DNA of 64,000 nucleotides from Paraburkholderia panacisoli (GTDB lineage Bacteria; Pseudomonadota; Gammaproteobacteria; Burkholderiales; Burkholderiaceae): the NCBI RefSeq assembly GCF_008369935.1, contig NZ_VTUZ01000008.1:62001-126000 (forward strand). Direction: 5' to 3'. The translations under genes were made by a program, and so were the position numbers. Positions 46,744 to 54,833 of the stretch are shown here, piece by piece; position 1 is the stretch's first letter; each line of letters begins with the position of its first letter. A model generated the notes under the pieces. The model was not told the origin of the DNA. It did not search any database and saw nothing but the letters and a program-made list of their open reading frames with translations.

Positions 46744-49601
46744 CCGTCCCGCGCTCCACGCTGCGCCTCCAGTTTCATCGAGGCTTCACGTTCGACGACG
46801 CCGCGAAGCACGTCGACTATTTCGCCGCGCTCGGCATCAGCCACCTGTACGCGTCGCCGGTCACGACCGCCGAGCCGGGCTCGCTGCACGGCTACGACAC
46901 CGTCGACTACACGCAGGTCAGCGCCGAATGCGGCGGCGAGGCGGCCCTCAAGCGTCTCGTCGACAAGCTGCGCGCGCACGGCATGGCGCTGATCGTCGAC
47001 ATGGTGCCGAACCATATGGGCGTCGGCGGATCGAGCAATGCGTGGTGGCTCGACATTCTCGAATGGGGCCGCCATAGCGCGTACGCGCGCCATTTCGACG
47101 TCGACTGGCATTCGCCCGATCCTGCCCTGCGCGGCAAGGTGCTGCTGCCGACGCTCGGCGTGTCCTACGGCGAAGAACTCGCGGCGGGCCGCATCGCGCT
47201 GCATTTCGCGGCCGACAGCGGGCGTTTTTATATCGGCTACGGTCCGCACGTTTTTCCCGTGTGCCCGATCGATTACGCGGCGATCCTGCAAAGCGCCGAG
47301 CGCGCCGATCTCAGCGCGCTCGCCGAGCGTTTCCAGGGACTGACGACTCAGCCCACCGACCAGCCGCGCGCCGCCGAAGCACGCGACGCGTTGCGCGAAT
47401 TCGTCGCGCAAAACGGCGCTTCGGCGCTCGAATTCGTGTTGCAGGCGTATGCGCCCGACGATCCGGTCACGCGCGACCGGCTGCATCGGCTGATCGAGCG
47501 GCAGCACTTTCGCCTCGCGTGGTGGCGCACCGCGTCGGATGAAGTGAACTGGCGGCGCTTCTTCGACATCTCGACGCTGGCCGGCGTACGCGTGGAGCGG
47601 CCCGAAGTGTTCGAGAGCGTGCATGCGCTGGTCTTCCGTCTGTATCAGGAAGGCGTGGTGGACGGTTTGCGGATCGACCATATCGACGGTCTCGCCGAGC
47701 CGCGCGAATATTGCCAGCGGTTGCGGCAGCGGCTCACGGAACTACGCGATAGCGCGCCGTACGTGGTGGTCGAAAAGATTCTCGGGCGCGGCGAACCGCT
47801 ACGCGACGACTGGCCGGTGGACGGCACGACCGGCTACGATTTCATGAACGACGTGGGCGCGCTGCTGCATGATCCGGCCGGCGCCGAACCGCTCGCGCGA
47901 ACGTGGACCGAACTCACCGGCCGCAGCCCGTCTTTCGCCGACGAAGCGCTGGCTGCGCGCCGCAAGATTCTCGCGGAGAACCTCGCGGCGGAACTGGACC
48001 GCGCGGCGCGTGCCTTGCATCGCATCGCGCGCGATTCGCTGACCACGCGCGACTTCACGTTCACGACGCTGCACCGCGTGCTGACCGAACTGGTCGTGCA
48101 TTTCCCGGTGTATCGGATCTATCCGCAGAACGGTTTGCGCAGCGCCGCCGACAACGTCTATTTCGAGCAGGCGCTGGCCGGCGCGAGAGCGGCGCTGTCG
48201 CGCGCGGACCACGGGGTGCTCGATCGCGTGAATGCGTGGCTCGGCGGCAGCGCCGAAGAGGCGCCCGCGGCGCGGCCGAGCGCGCCGCAGCAGTCGCAAG
48301 CTCAGAATGGCATACCGCCCACTCACGCAGGCTCCGCGCGCCGCGCCGCGCAGACGCTGTTCTCGCAACTCACCGCGCCGGTCGCCGCGAAGGCGATCGA
48401 GGATACGGCGTGCTATCGCTATGGCCGCCTGCTGTCGCGCAACGAAGTCGGCTCGGACCCTGGCGAATTCGCGTTGTCGGTCGAGCGCTTTCACGCGGGC
48501 AATCTGGAGCGCTCGCAACGCTTTCCGCACACGCTGCTCGCCACGGCCACGCACGATCACAAACGCGGCGAGGACGTGCGCGCGCGGCTCGCGGTGCTCA
48601 GTGAGATCGCCGACGAATGGGGCGCGACGCTGCGCGCGTGGTCCACGTTGAACGCACCGCATCGCCGTGCGCTCGACGGCAAGCCGATCAGCAGCGTCGG
48701 CCGGGACAAGAGCGACGCATGGGCGCCCGGCCCCGCCGCCGAAGCGATGCTGTATCAGACGCTGGTGGGCTGCTGCCCCCCCCATTTGCAGCCCGACGAC
48801 GAAGCAGGCGTCAAGGAACTGGCCGAACGCGTCGCGCAATGGCAATTGAAGGCACTGCGCGAAGCGAAGCTGCAAACCAACTGGCTCGCCCCGGACGAAG
48901 CCTACGAAACCGGTTGCCGCGACTTCCTGCTCGACATCCTCTCGCCACAGCGGCGCGACGGCTTTCTCAAGGAGCTGTCCGCGTTCGTCGCGCGGATCAG
49001 CCGCGCCGGCGCACTGAACAGCTTGCAGCAGACCGTGTTGCGGCTGGCATCGCCTGGGATTCCCGATCTTTATCAAGGCACCGAGTTGTGGGACTTCAGC
49101 CTGGTCGATCCGGACAATCGCCGGCCCGTCGATTTCGGCAAACGCGCAGCGTGTCTTGCGGAAGCGCCGCCGTCGGAATTCCTGCCTCACTGGCGCGACG
49201 GACGCGTAAAACTCGCGGTGGTACAGCGTGTGCTGGCGCTGCGCGCGCATTTGCCGGAATTGCTGAGTCAGAGCACGTATCTGCCGCTCACGGTGCGGGG
49301 TGCGCACGCGTCGAATGTGATTGCGTTTGCGCGGCGGCATGGCAATGCATGGGCCGTGGTGGTGGCAAGCCGGCTCGCGGCCGGGCTGCTCGACGACGGC
49401 GGCGACATGCCGCGGGTCGATCCAGAGAAGTGGGCGGACACGGCGCTGGAAATGCCGTCCGATCTGTCCGCACGAGCATTGTTCGACTGGCTGAGTCCGG
49501 CGGCGCCGAAGGTCGATGAAAACGGCCTGCTGTATCTGCGCGATGCGTTGGCGGCCATGCCGATCGCGGTGCTGGTCGAGGATGGCGTGCCGCGCAGTTG
49601 A
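46740..49601 (+). CDS. treY: Malto-oligosyltrehalose synthase TreY
   Basis: A 953-residue GH13_26 enzyme that turns the reducing end of a maltodextrin into a trehalose unit. The start VPRSTLRLQFHRGFTFDDAAKHVDYFAALGISHLY is typical, followed by DMVPNHMGV, the nucleophile region GLRIDHIDGLAEP, the acid/base segment VVVEKILGRGEPL and the C-terminal PDLYQGTELWDFSLVDPDNRRPVDF. The size is larger than archaeal TreY (about 720) because of an Ala/Gln-rich insert near residue 505-540, a feature seen in other betaproteobacterial forms. It ends the operon; with TreZ it makes trehalose from glucan. Confidence 0.95.
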   Translation: MTVPRSTLRLQFHRGFTFDDAAKHVDYFAALGISHLYASPVTTAEPGSLHGYDTVDYTQVSAECGGEAALKRLVDKLRAHGMALIVDMVPNHMGVGGSSNAWWLDILEWGRHSAYARHFDVDWHSPDPALRGKVLLPTLGVSYGEELAAGRIALHFAADSGRFYIGYGPHVFPVCPIDYAAILQSAERADLSALAERFQGLTTQPTDQPRAAEARDALREFVAQNGASALEFVLQAYAPDDPVTRDRLHRLIERQHFRLAWWRTASDEVNWRRFFDISTLAGVRVERPEVFESVHALVFRLYQEGVVDGLRIDHIDGLAEPREYCQRLRQRLTELRDSAPYVVVEKILGRGEPLRDDWPVDGTTGYDFMNDVGALLHDPAGAEPLARTWTELTGRSPSFADEALAARRKILAENLAAELDRAARALHRIARDSLTTRDFTFTTLHRVLTELVVHFPVYRIYPQNGLRSAADNVYFEQALAGARAALSRADHGVLDRVNAWLGGSAEEAPAARPSAPQQSQAQNGIPPTHAGSARRAAQTLFSQLTAPVAAKAIEDTACYRYGRLLSRNEVGSDPGEFALSVERFHAGNLERSQRFPHTLLATATHDHKRGEDVRARLAVLSEIADEWGATLRAWSTLNAPHRRALDGKPISSVGRDKSDAWAPGPAAEAMLYQTLVGCCPPHLQPDDEAGVKELAERVAQWQLKALREAKLQTNWLAPDEAYETGCRDFLLDILSPQRRDGFLKELSAFVARISRAGALNSLQQTVLRLASPGIPDLYQGTELWDFSLVDPDNRRPVDFGKRAACLAEAPPSEFLPHWRDGRVKLAVVQRVLALRAHLPELLSQSTYLPLTVRGAHASNVIAFARRHGNAWAVVVASRLAAGLLDDGGDMPRVDPEKWADTALEMPSDLSARALFDWLSPAAPKVDENGLLYLRDALAAMPIAVLVEDGVPRS

Positions 49602-49624
49602 TGGCGCGCCGTTTGCTTGACCTG

Positions 49625-49648
49625 GCCGCAGGCGGTTGGGCCTGCGGC
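49625..49648. terminator. Hairpin between convergent treY and CNNM gene
   Basis: GCCGCAGGC and GCCTGCGGC form a nine-base-pair stem with a six-base loop, ending exactly at the stop codon of the convergent gene. No long T-run follows on either strand, so it is a weak two-way terminator candidate. Confidence 0.4.
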
Positions 49649-51013
49649 TCAGCCGCCTTCGTCGTCGAAAATCTTCGGGTACACGCGCACGAGCACGATG
49701 CGCGGCCCCTTCATCTTCTTGACCACCACGTCGAAGCGGTCGAATTCCACACGCTGCCCTTCGCTGGGCAGATCGTTCAGCGCCTGGATCACGAGGCCGC
49801 CAACCGATTCCGCTTTGCCCTCGTCGATATCGATCCCCAACGCGCGCTCCAGCGAAACCACCGGCAAGCTGCCCTTGCCCATCAGCGTGCCGTCGTCCAT
49901 GCGCGTCCAGTCGGCGTCGCCTTGACGGAATTCGTCGTGAATCTGGCCGACCAGCGCGCCGAGCAGATTGTCGAGCGTGAGGAAGCCGATCGGCTTCGAG
50001 TTCTTGTGGCCGACCAGCGCGAAATGCGGCGCACCTTTGCGGAAGCGGCGAAACAGTTCGAGCGCCGGCATTTCCGGCTTCACGTACTGCACGGGGCGCG
50101 CATAGCGCGACAAGTCGTCGAGCGTGCTGCCCGCCTGGCGCGCCAGCAGCAGGTCCTTCAAATGGATCATGCCGGCCACGCGCTCGCCTGACGCGTCCTC
50201 GAACAGCGGATAGCGGCTGAAGCGGTGCTGCGCGACCATCTGCATGTTTTCGCGCAACGGCAGGTCGCGCCGCAAGCCGATCATTTCATAGGCCGGACGC
50301 ATCAGGTCCGACACGGTCATGCGTGAGAAGTCGAGCGAGTGCGCGATCGTGTTCCACTCGTCCTGGCTGTAGGCGCCGTCAGGCGCGCCCAGCTCGCTCG
50401 CGAGATTGGTGCGGCGGCCGCGCAGGATCAGCTTGAGTTCGTCGGTCGAGTAATGCGAGTCGTGGCCGTGGTCGGCGTCGAGTCCCGTGAGTTTCAGCAC
50501 TGCGTTGGCGCTCGAATTGAGCACCCAGATCGCCGGATACATCGCCCAATAAAAGGCGTACAGCGGCATGGCGGCCCACAGCGAGACTTTTTCCGCCTCG
50601 CGGATCGCCAGCGATTTCGGCGCGAGTTCGCCCACCACGATATGCAGGAACGAAATGCACGAGAACGCGAAGAACAGCGAAATGGCGTGGATCAGCTGCT
50701 CCGATTGCACGCCGATCAGGTTGAGGAGCGGCGCGAGCAGTTGCGCGAACGCGGGCTCGCCGATCCAGCCAAGCCCGAGCGACGCGAGTGTGATACCGAG
50801 CTGACAGGCGGACAGATACGCGTCGAGCCGGCCGTGCACCTTGGCGAGCAAACGTCCGCGCAGGCCGTGCCGCGCGGCGAGGCTTTGCACGCGGGTCTGC
50901 CGCAGTTTGACCAGACCGAATTCGGCGGCGACGAAAAAACCATTGAGGGCAACGAGAAGCAACGCACCGATAAGGGCGACGAGCTGAATCAAAGCGAGGG
51001 GCTCCGGCGACAA
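49649..51013 (-). CDS. CNNM/CorC (HlyC) family membrane protein with CBS domains
   Basis: A 454-residue protein of the hemolysin-C/CorC group. The N-terminal CNNM (DUF21) membrane domain (about 1-200) starts with LIQLVALIGALLLVALNGFFVAAEFGLVKLR and includes SACQLGITLASLGLGWIGEPAF. Two CBS domains follow (around 225-345: MTVSDLMRPAYEMIGLRRDL; HFALVGHKNSKPIGFLTLDNLLGALVG), then the CorC_HlyC C-terminal domain (VGGLVIQALNDLPSEGQRVEFDRFDV). Members act in magnesium or cobalt efflux and are not true haemolysins. The protein is complete. Its neighbours do not point to a particular ion. Confidence 0.9.
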   Translation of the reverse strand: MSPEPLALIQLVALIGALLLVALNGFFVAAEFGLVKLRQTRVQSLAARHGLRGRLLAKVHGRLDAYLSACQLGITLASLGLGWIGEPAFAQLLAPLLNLIGVQSEQLIHAISLFFAFSCISFLHIVVGELAPKSLAIREAEKVSLWAAMPLYAFYWAMYPAIWVLNSSANAVLKLTGLDADHGHDSHYSTDELKLILRGRRTNLASELGAPDGAYSQDEWNTIAHSLDFSRMTVSDLMRPAYEMIGLRRDLPLRENMQMVAQHRFSRYPLFEDASGERVAGMIHLKDLLLARQAGSTLDDLSRYARPVQYVKPEMPALELFRRFRKGAPHFALVGHKNSKPIGFLTLDNLLGALVGQIHDEFRQGDADWTRMDDGTLMGKGSLPVVSLERALGIDIDEGKAESVGGLVIQALNDLPSEGQRVEFDRFDVVVKKMKGPRIVLVRVYPKIFDDEGG

Positions 51014-51088
51014 AAGTTGTCAGTATAGAGGTTGAAAGCTCGATGAAAAGTGAATCAGGCTGAAGTCGCTGGGATGAAGCTGAAGCGC

Positions 51089-51895
51089 TCACTTCGGCGC
51101 CGTCGCGCTCAACGGCACACGCAACGCGAGCGTGGCGGCGTCGTCGCCGCTGGCGTCGCTTTGTTCGAAGCTGCCGCCGTGCGCTTCCGCGACGCGCTTG
51201 CACAGCGCGAACACCCACGCGATCCGCTTCGCTTCACGCGGCTCGCCGGCCTGCTTGCGGGCAAATGGCTCCAGCACATGAGGCAAGGCCGGGTCGTTCA
51301 ATGCGGTTTCGTTCGACTGGTACGTGACGGCGGCGTGCCACGTGCCCGAGTCGGCGCGCGCCGCCAAGGTGACCGCCGCGCCTTCGGCGCTCGCTTCGAC
51401 GGCGAACGCGAGCATCACCCACAGCGCGGCGGCGAGACGCTCGCGGTCGCCGTTGAGCTGCTCGGTGGCCAGTTGCGAGTCGACCGCGATGTTCACGCTG
51501 CGCGAGCGGGCGAGACCGGAGCGGACTTCCTCGGTGGTTTCGTCGAGTAGCGGATGCAGCGGAAACGGCGCATACGCGAGCGCCAGCGACCTGGTTTCGG
51601 CGCGCGTCGCATCGACGATCGTTTCCAGCAGCTTGACCTGCTGATCGACGCCGCTGCGAATGCCGGTGACGGCGCGCTGCGCGTTCGGGTCGTTCGCATC
51701 GAGCTTGCGCTCGAGCACGTACGCCCAGCTATGAATGGCGTTCAGCGGACCACGCAGATCGTGCGACACCAGCGACAGCACATGATCGCGCATGAACAGC
51801 GCGGTTTCAGCACGCAGATGCGCAGTGCGTTCGGAAACGGCGAAGCCGGAAGGAACCGGCTGTGCACCACCAGTCCCGCTTGAAGACGTTGTCAC
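51089..51895 (-). CDS. Histidine-kinase-like protein with degenerate ATP-binding domain
   Basis: A 268-residue soluble protein. Residues about 35-100 form a HisKA dimerisation domain with an intact H-box, LVSHDLRGPLNAIHSWAY. The following HATPase_c domain keeps its size and fold pattern, but its ATP-binding boxes are worn: where NLLxNA is expected there is WVMLAFAVEAS, no DxGxG box is visible, and the G2 box GxGL before CKRVAEAHGG is AWVF. The F-box-like LEPFARKQ remains. It has no transmembrane segment, no sensor domain and no response regulator next to it. It may receive phosphate from another kinase or act by binding. The start is a GTG at 51895 with GAGAGGG upstream. Confidence 0.78.
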   Translation of the reverse strand: MTTSSSGTGGAQPVPSGFAVSERTAHLRAETALFMRDHVLSLVSHDLRGPLNAIHSWAYVLERKLDANDPNAQRAVTGIRSGVDQQVKLLETIVDATRAETRSLALAYAPFPLHPLLDETTEEVRSGLARSRSVNIAVDSQLATEQLNGDRERLAAALWVMLAFAVEASAEGAAVTLAARADSGTWHAAVTYQSNETALNDPALPHVLEPFARKQAGEPREAKRIAWVFALCKRVAEAHGGSFEQSDASGDDAATLALRVPLSATAPK

Positions 51896-52081
51896 GATCG
51901 AGCCCTCTCACGCAGCGCTGGATAGTTGAAAGAAGCCCCATTATAGGCAAGCTGTCCGGCGCGGCCAGCGTGGCCGGACAGCCAACGCGGACGCAATCCG
52001 CGTGCCACGCGGCATTCCTCGGCGATGCGGCGTCAACACGCCTACAATGTCGGTTTTTACGATTTCATTGAGGAGCGACTT

Positions 52082-52423
52082 ATGTCGACTGTGACTACCG
52101 AATCCGGCCTGAAGTACGAGGACATCGTCGAAGGCACCGGCGCCGAAGCGGTGGCAGGCAAAACCGTCAGCGTGCATTACACCGGCTGGCTGACCGACGG
52201 CCAGAAGTTCGATTCGAGCAAGGACCGCAACGACCCGTTCGCGTTCGTGCTGGGCGGCGGTATGGTCATCAAGGGCTGGGACGAAGGCGTGCAGGGCATG
52301 AAGGTCGGCGGCACGCGCAAGCTGACCATTCCGCCGCAACTCGGCTACGGCGTGCGCGGCGCGGGCGGCGTGATTCCGCCGAATGCGACGCTCGTGTTCG
52401 AAGTCGAATTGCTCGACGTTTAA
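52082..52423 (+). CDS. FKBP-type peptidyl-prolyl cis-trans isomerase
   Basis: A 113-residue single-domain FKBP without signal peptide, so cytoplasmic. The family line is complete: [56 protein letters not shown] and [18 protein letters not shown], including the aromatic/Asp residues of the FK506-binding pocket (Tyr in VHYTG, Asp in FDSS, Trp in GWDEG). It is the small form common in Burkholderia, Neisseria and Legionella-related bacteria; membrane-surface Mip proteins are longer. GAGGAG lies before the ATG at 52082; an in-frame upstream ATG would add 19 unlikely residues. The AraC gene 45 bases on may be co-transcribed. Confidence 0.95.
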   Translation: MSTVTTESGLKYEDIVEGTGAEAVAGKTVSVHYTGWLTDGQKFDSSKDRNDPFAFVLGGGMVIKGWDEGVQGMKVGGTRKLTIPPQLGYGVRGAGGVIPPNATLVFEVELLDV

Positions 52424-52468
52424 GCGGTTCGCCGCTTTGTTATTGCGCATCGTCGATCGGTCACAGCC

Positions 52469-53248
52469 ATGAGCCACGCCGCCGTCACCGCACCTAGCGT
52501 TTCGTTGCGCCGCTACGGCGCGATCGAAGCGTCGGACGTGCACGACTTCCACCAGGTCGTGCTCGGGCTCGACGGCGCGATGGTGATGGCGGTCGACGGT
52601 GTCGCGCAACAGATCGACGCCGGCTCCGCGTGGCTCATTCCCGCCGGTGCGCGGCACGATTACGCCGGGGTCGGCGAGAACCGGCAGTTGGTGCTGGATT
52701 TGCCGGCCGCTTCGCTGGCCGTGCCGGAACGTTTGTTCGACCGCGCGCGCGCCGTGACCGTCGATGCGTCGCTCACGCAGCTCGTGCACCGGATCGCGGC
52801 GCACGCCACGGGTGGCGCGCTAGGCGACGATCTGGACAGCCGGCGTTTCCATTGGGACGCCGCCGCGCGGCTGGGCGCCGCGCTCGTGGCCGACACCGGC
52901 ACGACGGCCGGCGCGCTGGCCGGCGTCGGCGGTCTGGATTTCGCGCGCATCGACCGCTGGCTGCGCGCGCATTTGTCGGAGCCGTTGCGTATCGCCGATC
53001 TCGCCGCACATTGCGGTTTCGGCATGCGGCGCTTTCACCAGCTTTTTATCGACGCGTTCGGCGAAACGCCGCATCGCTATTTGCAGCGGCTGCGGCTCGA
53101 TACGTCGATCACGTTGCTCGCGGACCCACGTCTTTCATTGACCGATATCGCGCTGGAAATCGGCTTCGGCGATCAGAGCGCGTACACGCACGCGTTCACG
53201 CGACGCTTCGGGCTTGCGCCCGGTCAGTGGCGCGCGCTGCGCCACTGA
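52469..53248 (+). CDS. AraC family transcriptional regulator
   Basis: A 259-residue regulator. The N-terminal part (about 10-90) is a cupin-like effector domain (HQVVLGLDGAMVMAVDGVAQQIDAGSAWLIPAGARHDY), and the C-terminal 100 residues are the double helix-turn-helix: RIADLAAHCGFGMRRFHQLFIDAFGETPHRYLQRLRLD and SLTDIALEIGFGDQSAYTHAFTRRFGLAPGQWR. This order fits AraC/XylS members that sense small molecules through the cupin. Its target is unknown. It lies 45 bases after the FKBP gene and converges with metZ. Confidence 0.9.
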   Translation: MSHAAVTAPSVSLRRYGAIEASDVHDFHQVVLGLDGAMVMAVDGVAQQIDAGSAWLIPAGARHDYAGVGENRQLVLDLPAASLAVPERLFDRARAVTVDASLTQLVHRIAAHATGGALGDDLDSRRFHWDAAARLGAALVADTGTTAGALAGVGGLDFARIDRWLRAHLSEPLRIADLAAHCGFGMRRFHQLFIDAFGETPHRYLQRLRLDTSITLLADPRLSLTDIALEIGFGDQSAYTHAFTRRFGLAPGQWRALRH

Positions 53249-53346
53249 CCCGCTCAGTTCATTGCGCGAACCGCCTGACGCGGCGGCCCGCTTTTCGCTG
53301 CCGGGAGTGCCGCCCAAGCCGGTGCCCTTGCAGCATCAGTCACGAC

Positions 53347-54537
53347 TCAGCCGGCCAGCCCGCGCTGCAGATCGGCGCGAATATCGCCGGCGTTTTCCAG
53401 ACCCACGGCAAGACGGATCAAACCTTCGCTGATGCCCGCCGCCGCGCGCGCCTCCGGCGTCACGCGACCGTGCGTGGTGGTCGCCGGGTGCGTGATCGTC
53501 GTGCGCGTATCGCCGAGGTTGCCGGTGATCGAGCACAGCTTCGTGCTGTCGATCACGCGCCAGGCGTTCTCACGCATTTGCTCCGGCGTGTCGCCCTTCA
53601 GTTCGAACGACAGGATCGCGCCGCCCGCCTTCTGTTGACGCATCGCCAGCGCATGCTGCGGATGCGACTCCAGCCCGGGATAGAACACGCGATTCACAGC
53701 CGGATGCGTTTCCAGCCAGCGCGCGATTTCGAGCGCATTCGCCGACTGCTTCTCGACGCGCAGCGACAGCGTTTCCATGCCCTTGAGGAGCACCCATGCG
53801 TTAAAGGCGGACAGTGTCGGCCCCGCGCTGCGCACGAACGGAAACACCTTCTCCATGATGAATTTCTTCGAACCGACCAGCGCGCCGCCGAGGACCCGGC
53901 CCTGGCCGTCGATGAACTTGGTGGCCGAATGCATCACGACGTCCGCGCCGAACTTCAGCGGCTGTTGCAAGGCTGGGCTGCAGAAACAGTTATCGACCAC
54001 GAACAGCGCGTTCGCCGCCTTCGCGACCTTGCTGATCGCTTCGATGTCGGCGACTTCGGTCAGCGGGTTCGACGGCGTTTCGAGGAAGAACATCTTCGTC
54101 TCCGGACGCACCGCGTTTTTCCACGCGTCCACGTCGGTCGGATCGACGAAGGTGGTCGTGATCCCGAACTTGCTGAAGATCTGCGAGAACATGCCGAGCG
54201 TCGAACCGAACAGCGCCTGCGAACTCACCAGGTGATCGCCGGCCTGCAGCGTGGCCATCACCACGGACATGATCGCAGCCATCCCCGACGCCGTCGCCAT
54301 GCACGCTTCTCCGCCTTCGAGCGCGGCAAGGCGATCCTGGAACATCGACACGGTCGGGTTCGTGAAACGCGAGTAGGTGTAGTTGTCTTCAGAGTTCTTG
54401 AAGCGCTCGGCGGCGTCCGCGGCACTCTTGAACACGAAGCTCGAGGTCAGGAAGATGGCTTCCGAATGCTCGTTGAAGTCGCTGCGCACCGTGCCCGAGC
54501 GGACTGCCAGCGTATCGAAGTTCAGGGAGTCGTCCAT
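53347..54537 (-). CDS. metZ: O-succinylhomoserine sulfhydrylase
   Basis: A 396-residue PLP enzyme of the Cys/Met metabolism family that makes homocysteine from O-succinylhomoserine and sulphide. The PLP lysine is Lys207 in VMHSATKFIDGQGRV; YSRFTNPTV, ATASGMAAI and FLETPSNPLTEV are further markers. The start AVRSGTVRSDFNEHSEAIFLTSSF is characteristic for MetZ rather than MetB or MetC. The ATG at 54537 is chosen since this conserved start follows at once; the open frame upstream only covers the leader. It is the last gene of the trp-acc-fol-pur-met array, and its leader carries a SAM-II-like riboswitch and a terminator. Confidence 0.94.
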   Translation of the reverse strand: MDDSLNFDTLAVRSGTVRSDFNEHSEAIFLTSSFVFKSAADAAERFKNSEDNYTYSRFTNPTVSMFQDRLAALEGGEACMATASGMAAIMSVVMATLQAGDHLVSSQALFGSTLGMFSQIFSKFGITTTFVDPTDVDAWKNAVRPETKMFFLETPSNPLTEVADIEAISKVAKAANALFVVDNCFCSPALQQPLKFGADVVMHSATKFIDGQGRVLGGALVGSKKFIMEKVFPFVRSAGPTLSAFNAWVLLKGMETLSLRVEKQSANALEIARWLETHPAVNRVFYPGLESHPQHALAMRQQKAGGAILSFELKGDTPEQMRENAWRVIDSTKLCSITGNLGDTRTTITHPATTTHGRVTPEARAAAGISEGLIRLAVGLENAGDIRADLQRGLAG

Positions 54538-54618
54538 GTTGGTTCTGGTTTCCAATGTTCGATGACTGCGTTCGGCGCGGCTCGCCTGTGACGAAGCGCA
54601 ACGCCGGACAGCAGCAAC

Positions 54619-54653
54619 AAAAAAGCCCGCTTTGCGTCGGCATAAGCGGGCTT
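54619..54653 (-). terminator. Intrinsic terminator in the metZ leader
   Basis: On the minus strand AAGCCCGCTT, an 11-base loop, AAGCGGGCTT and six T form a textbook intrinsic terminator, about 80 bases before the metZ ATG and 50 bases after the riboswitch-like core. It would stop metZ transcription when formed. Confidence 0.85.
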
Positions 54654-54701
54654 CATGTGCGGGGAAAGCTGGAGCGGAGGCGGATGAGTGCGGCTTTTCC
54701 A

Positions 54702-54760
54702 CCCTTCGCTTTAGCTGTTTCGGGTTGCCCCGCGTCCGCAAGCTGAGATCAAATCGACGC
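54702..54760 (-). ncRNA. SAM-II-like riboswitch in the metZ leader
   Basis: On the minus strand GCGTC (54760-54756) and GACGC (54736-54732) close a stem whose loop reads GATTTGATCTCAGCTTGCG, containing the GAUUUGA and GCUUGC blocks conserved in the SAM-II (metA-motif) class. Downstream of a small GGGG/CCCC hairpin follows AAACAGCTAAAGCGAAGGG, with the conserved AAACA and GCUAAA. The site is directly upstream of a homocysteine-forming gene, as in alphaproteobacteria. The pseudoknot P2 is not convincing by eye: only a few pairs, partly G-U, could be drawn. The sense and the following terminator suggest control of metZ by S-adenosylmethionine. Confidence 0.6.
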
Positions 54761-54833
54761 AAGCCGCCATGCTAACACGCTGATGGCGCGGCGTGCAGCG
54801 TGCCGCGCCATGAGCCGGTCGAGCAAACCGCGC

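Noticed and set aside
48240..48345. Ala/Arg/Gln-rich stretch in treY taken as a possible insertion or frameshift
   Set aside because: The frame is intact on both sides and catalytic motifs flank it; it reads as a flexible insert within the normal protein.
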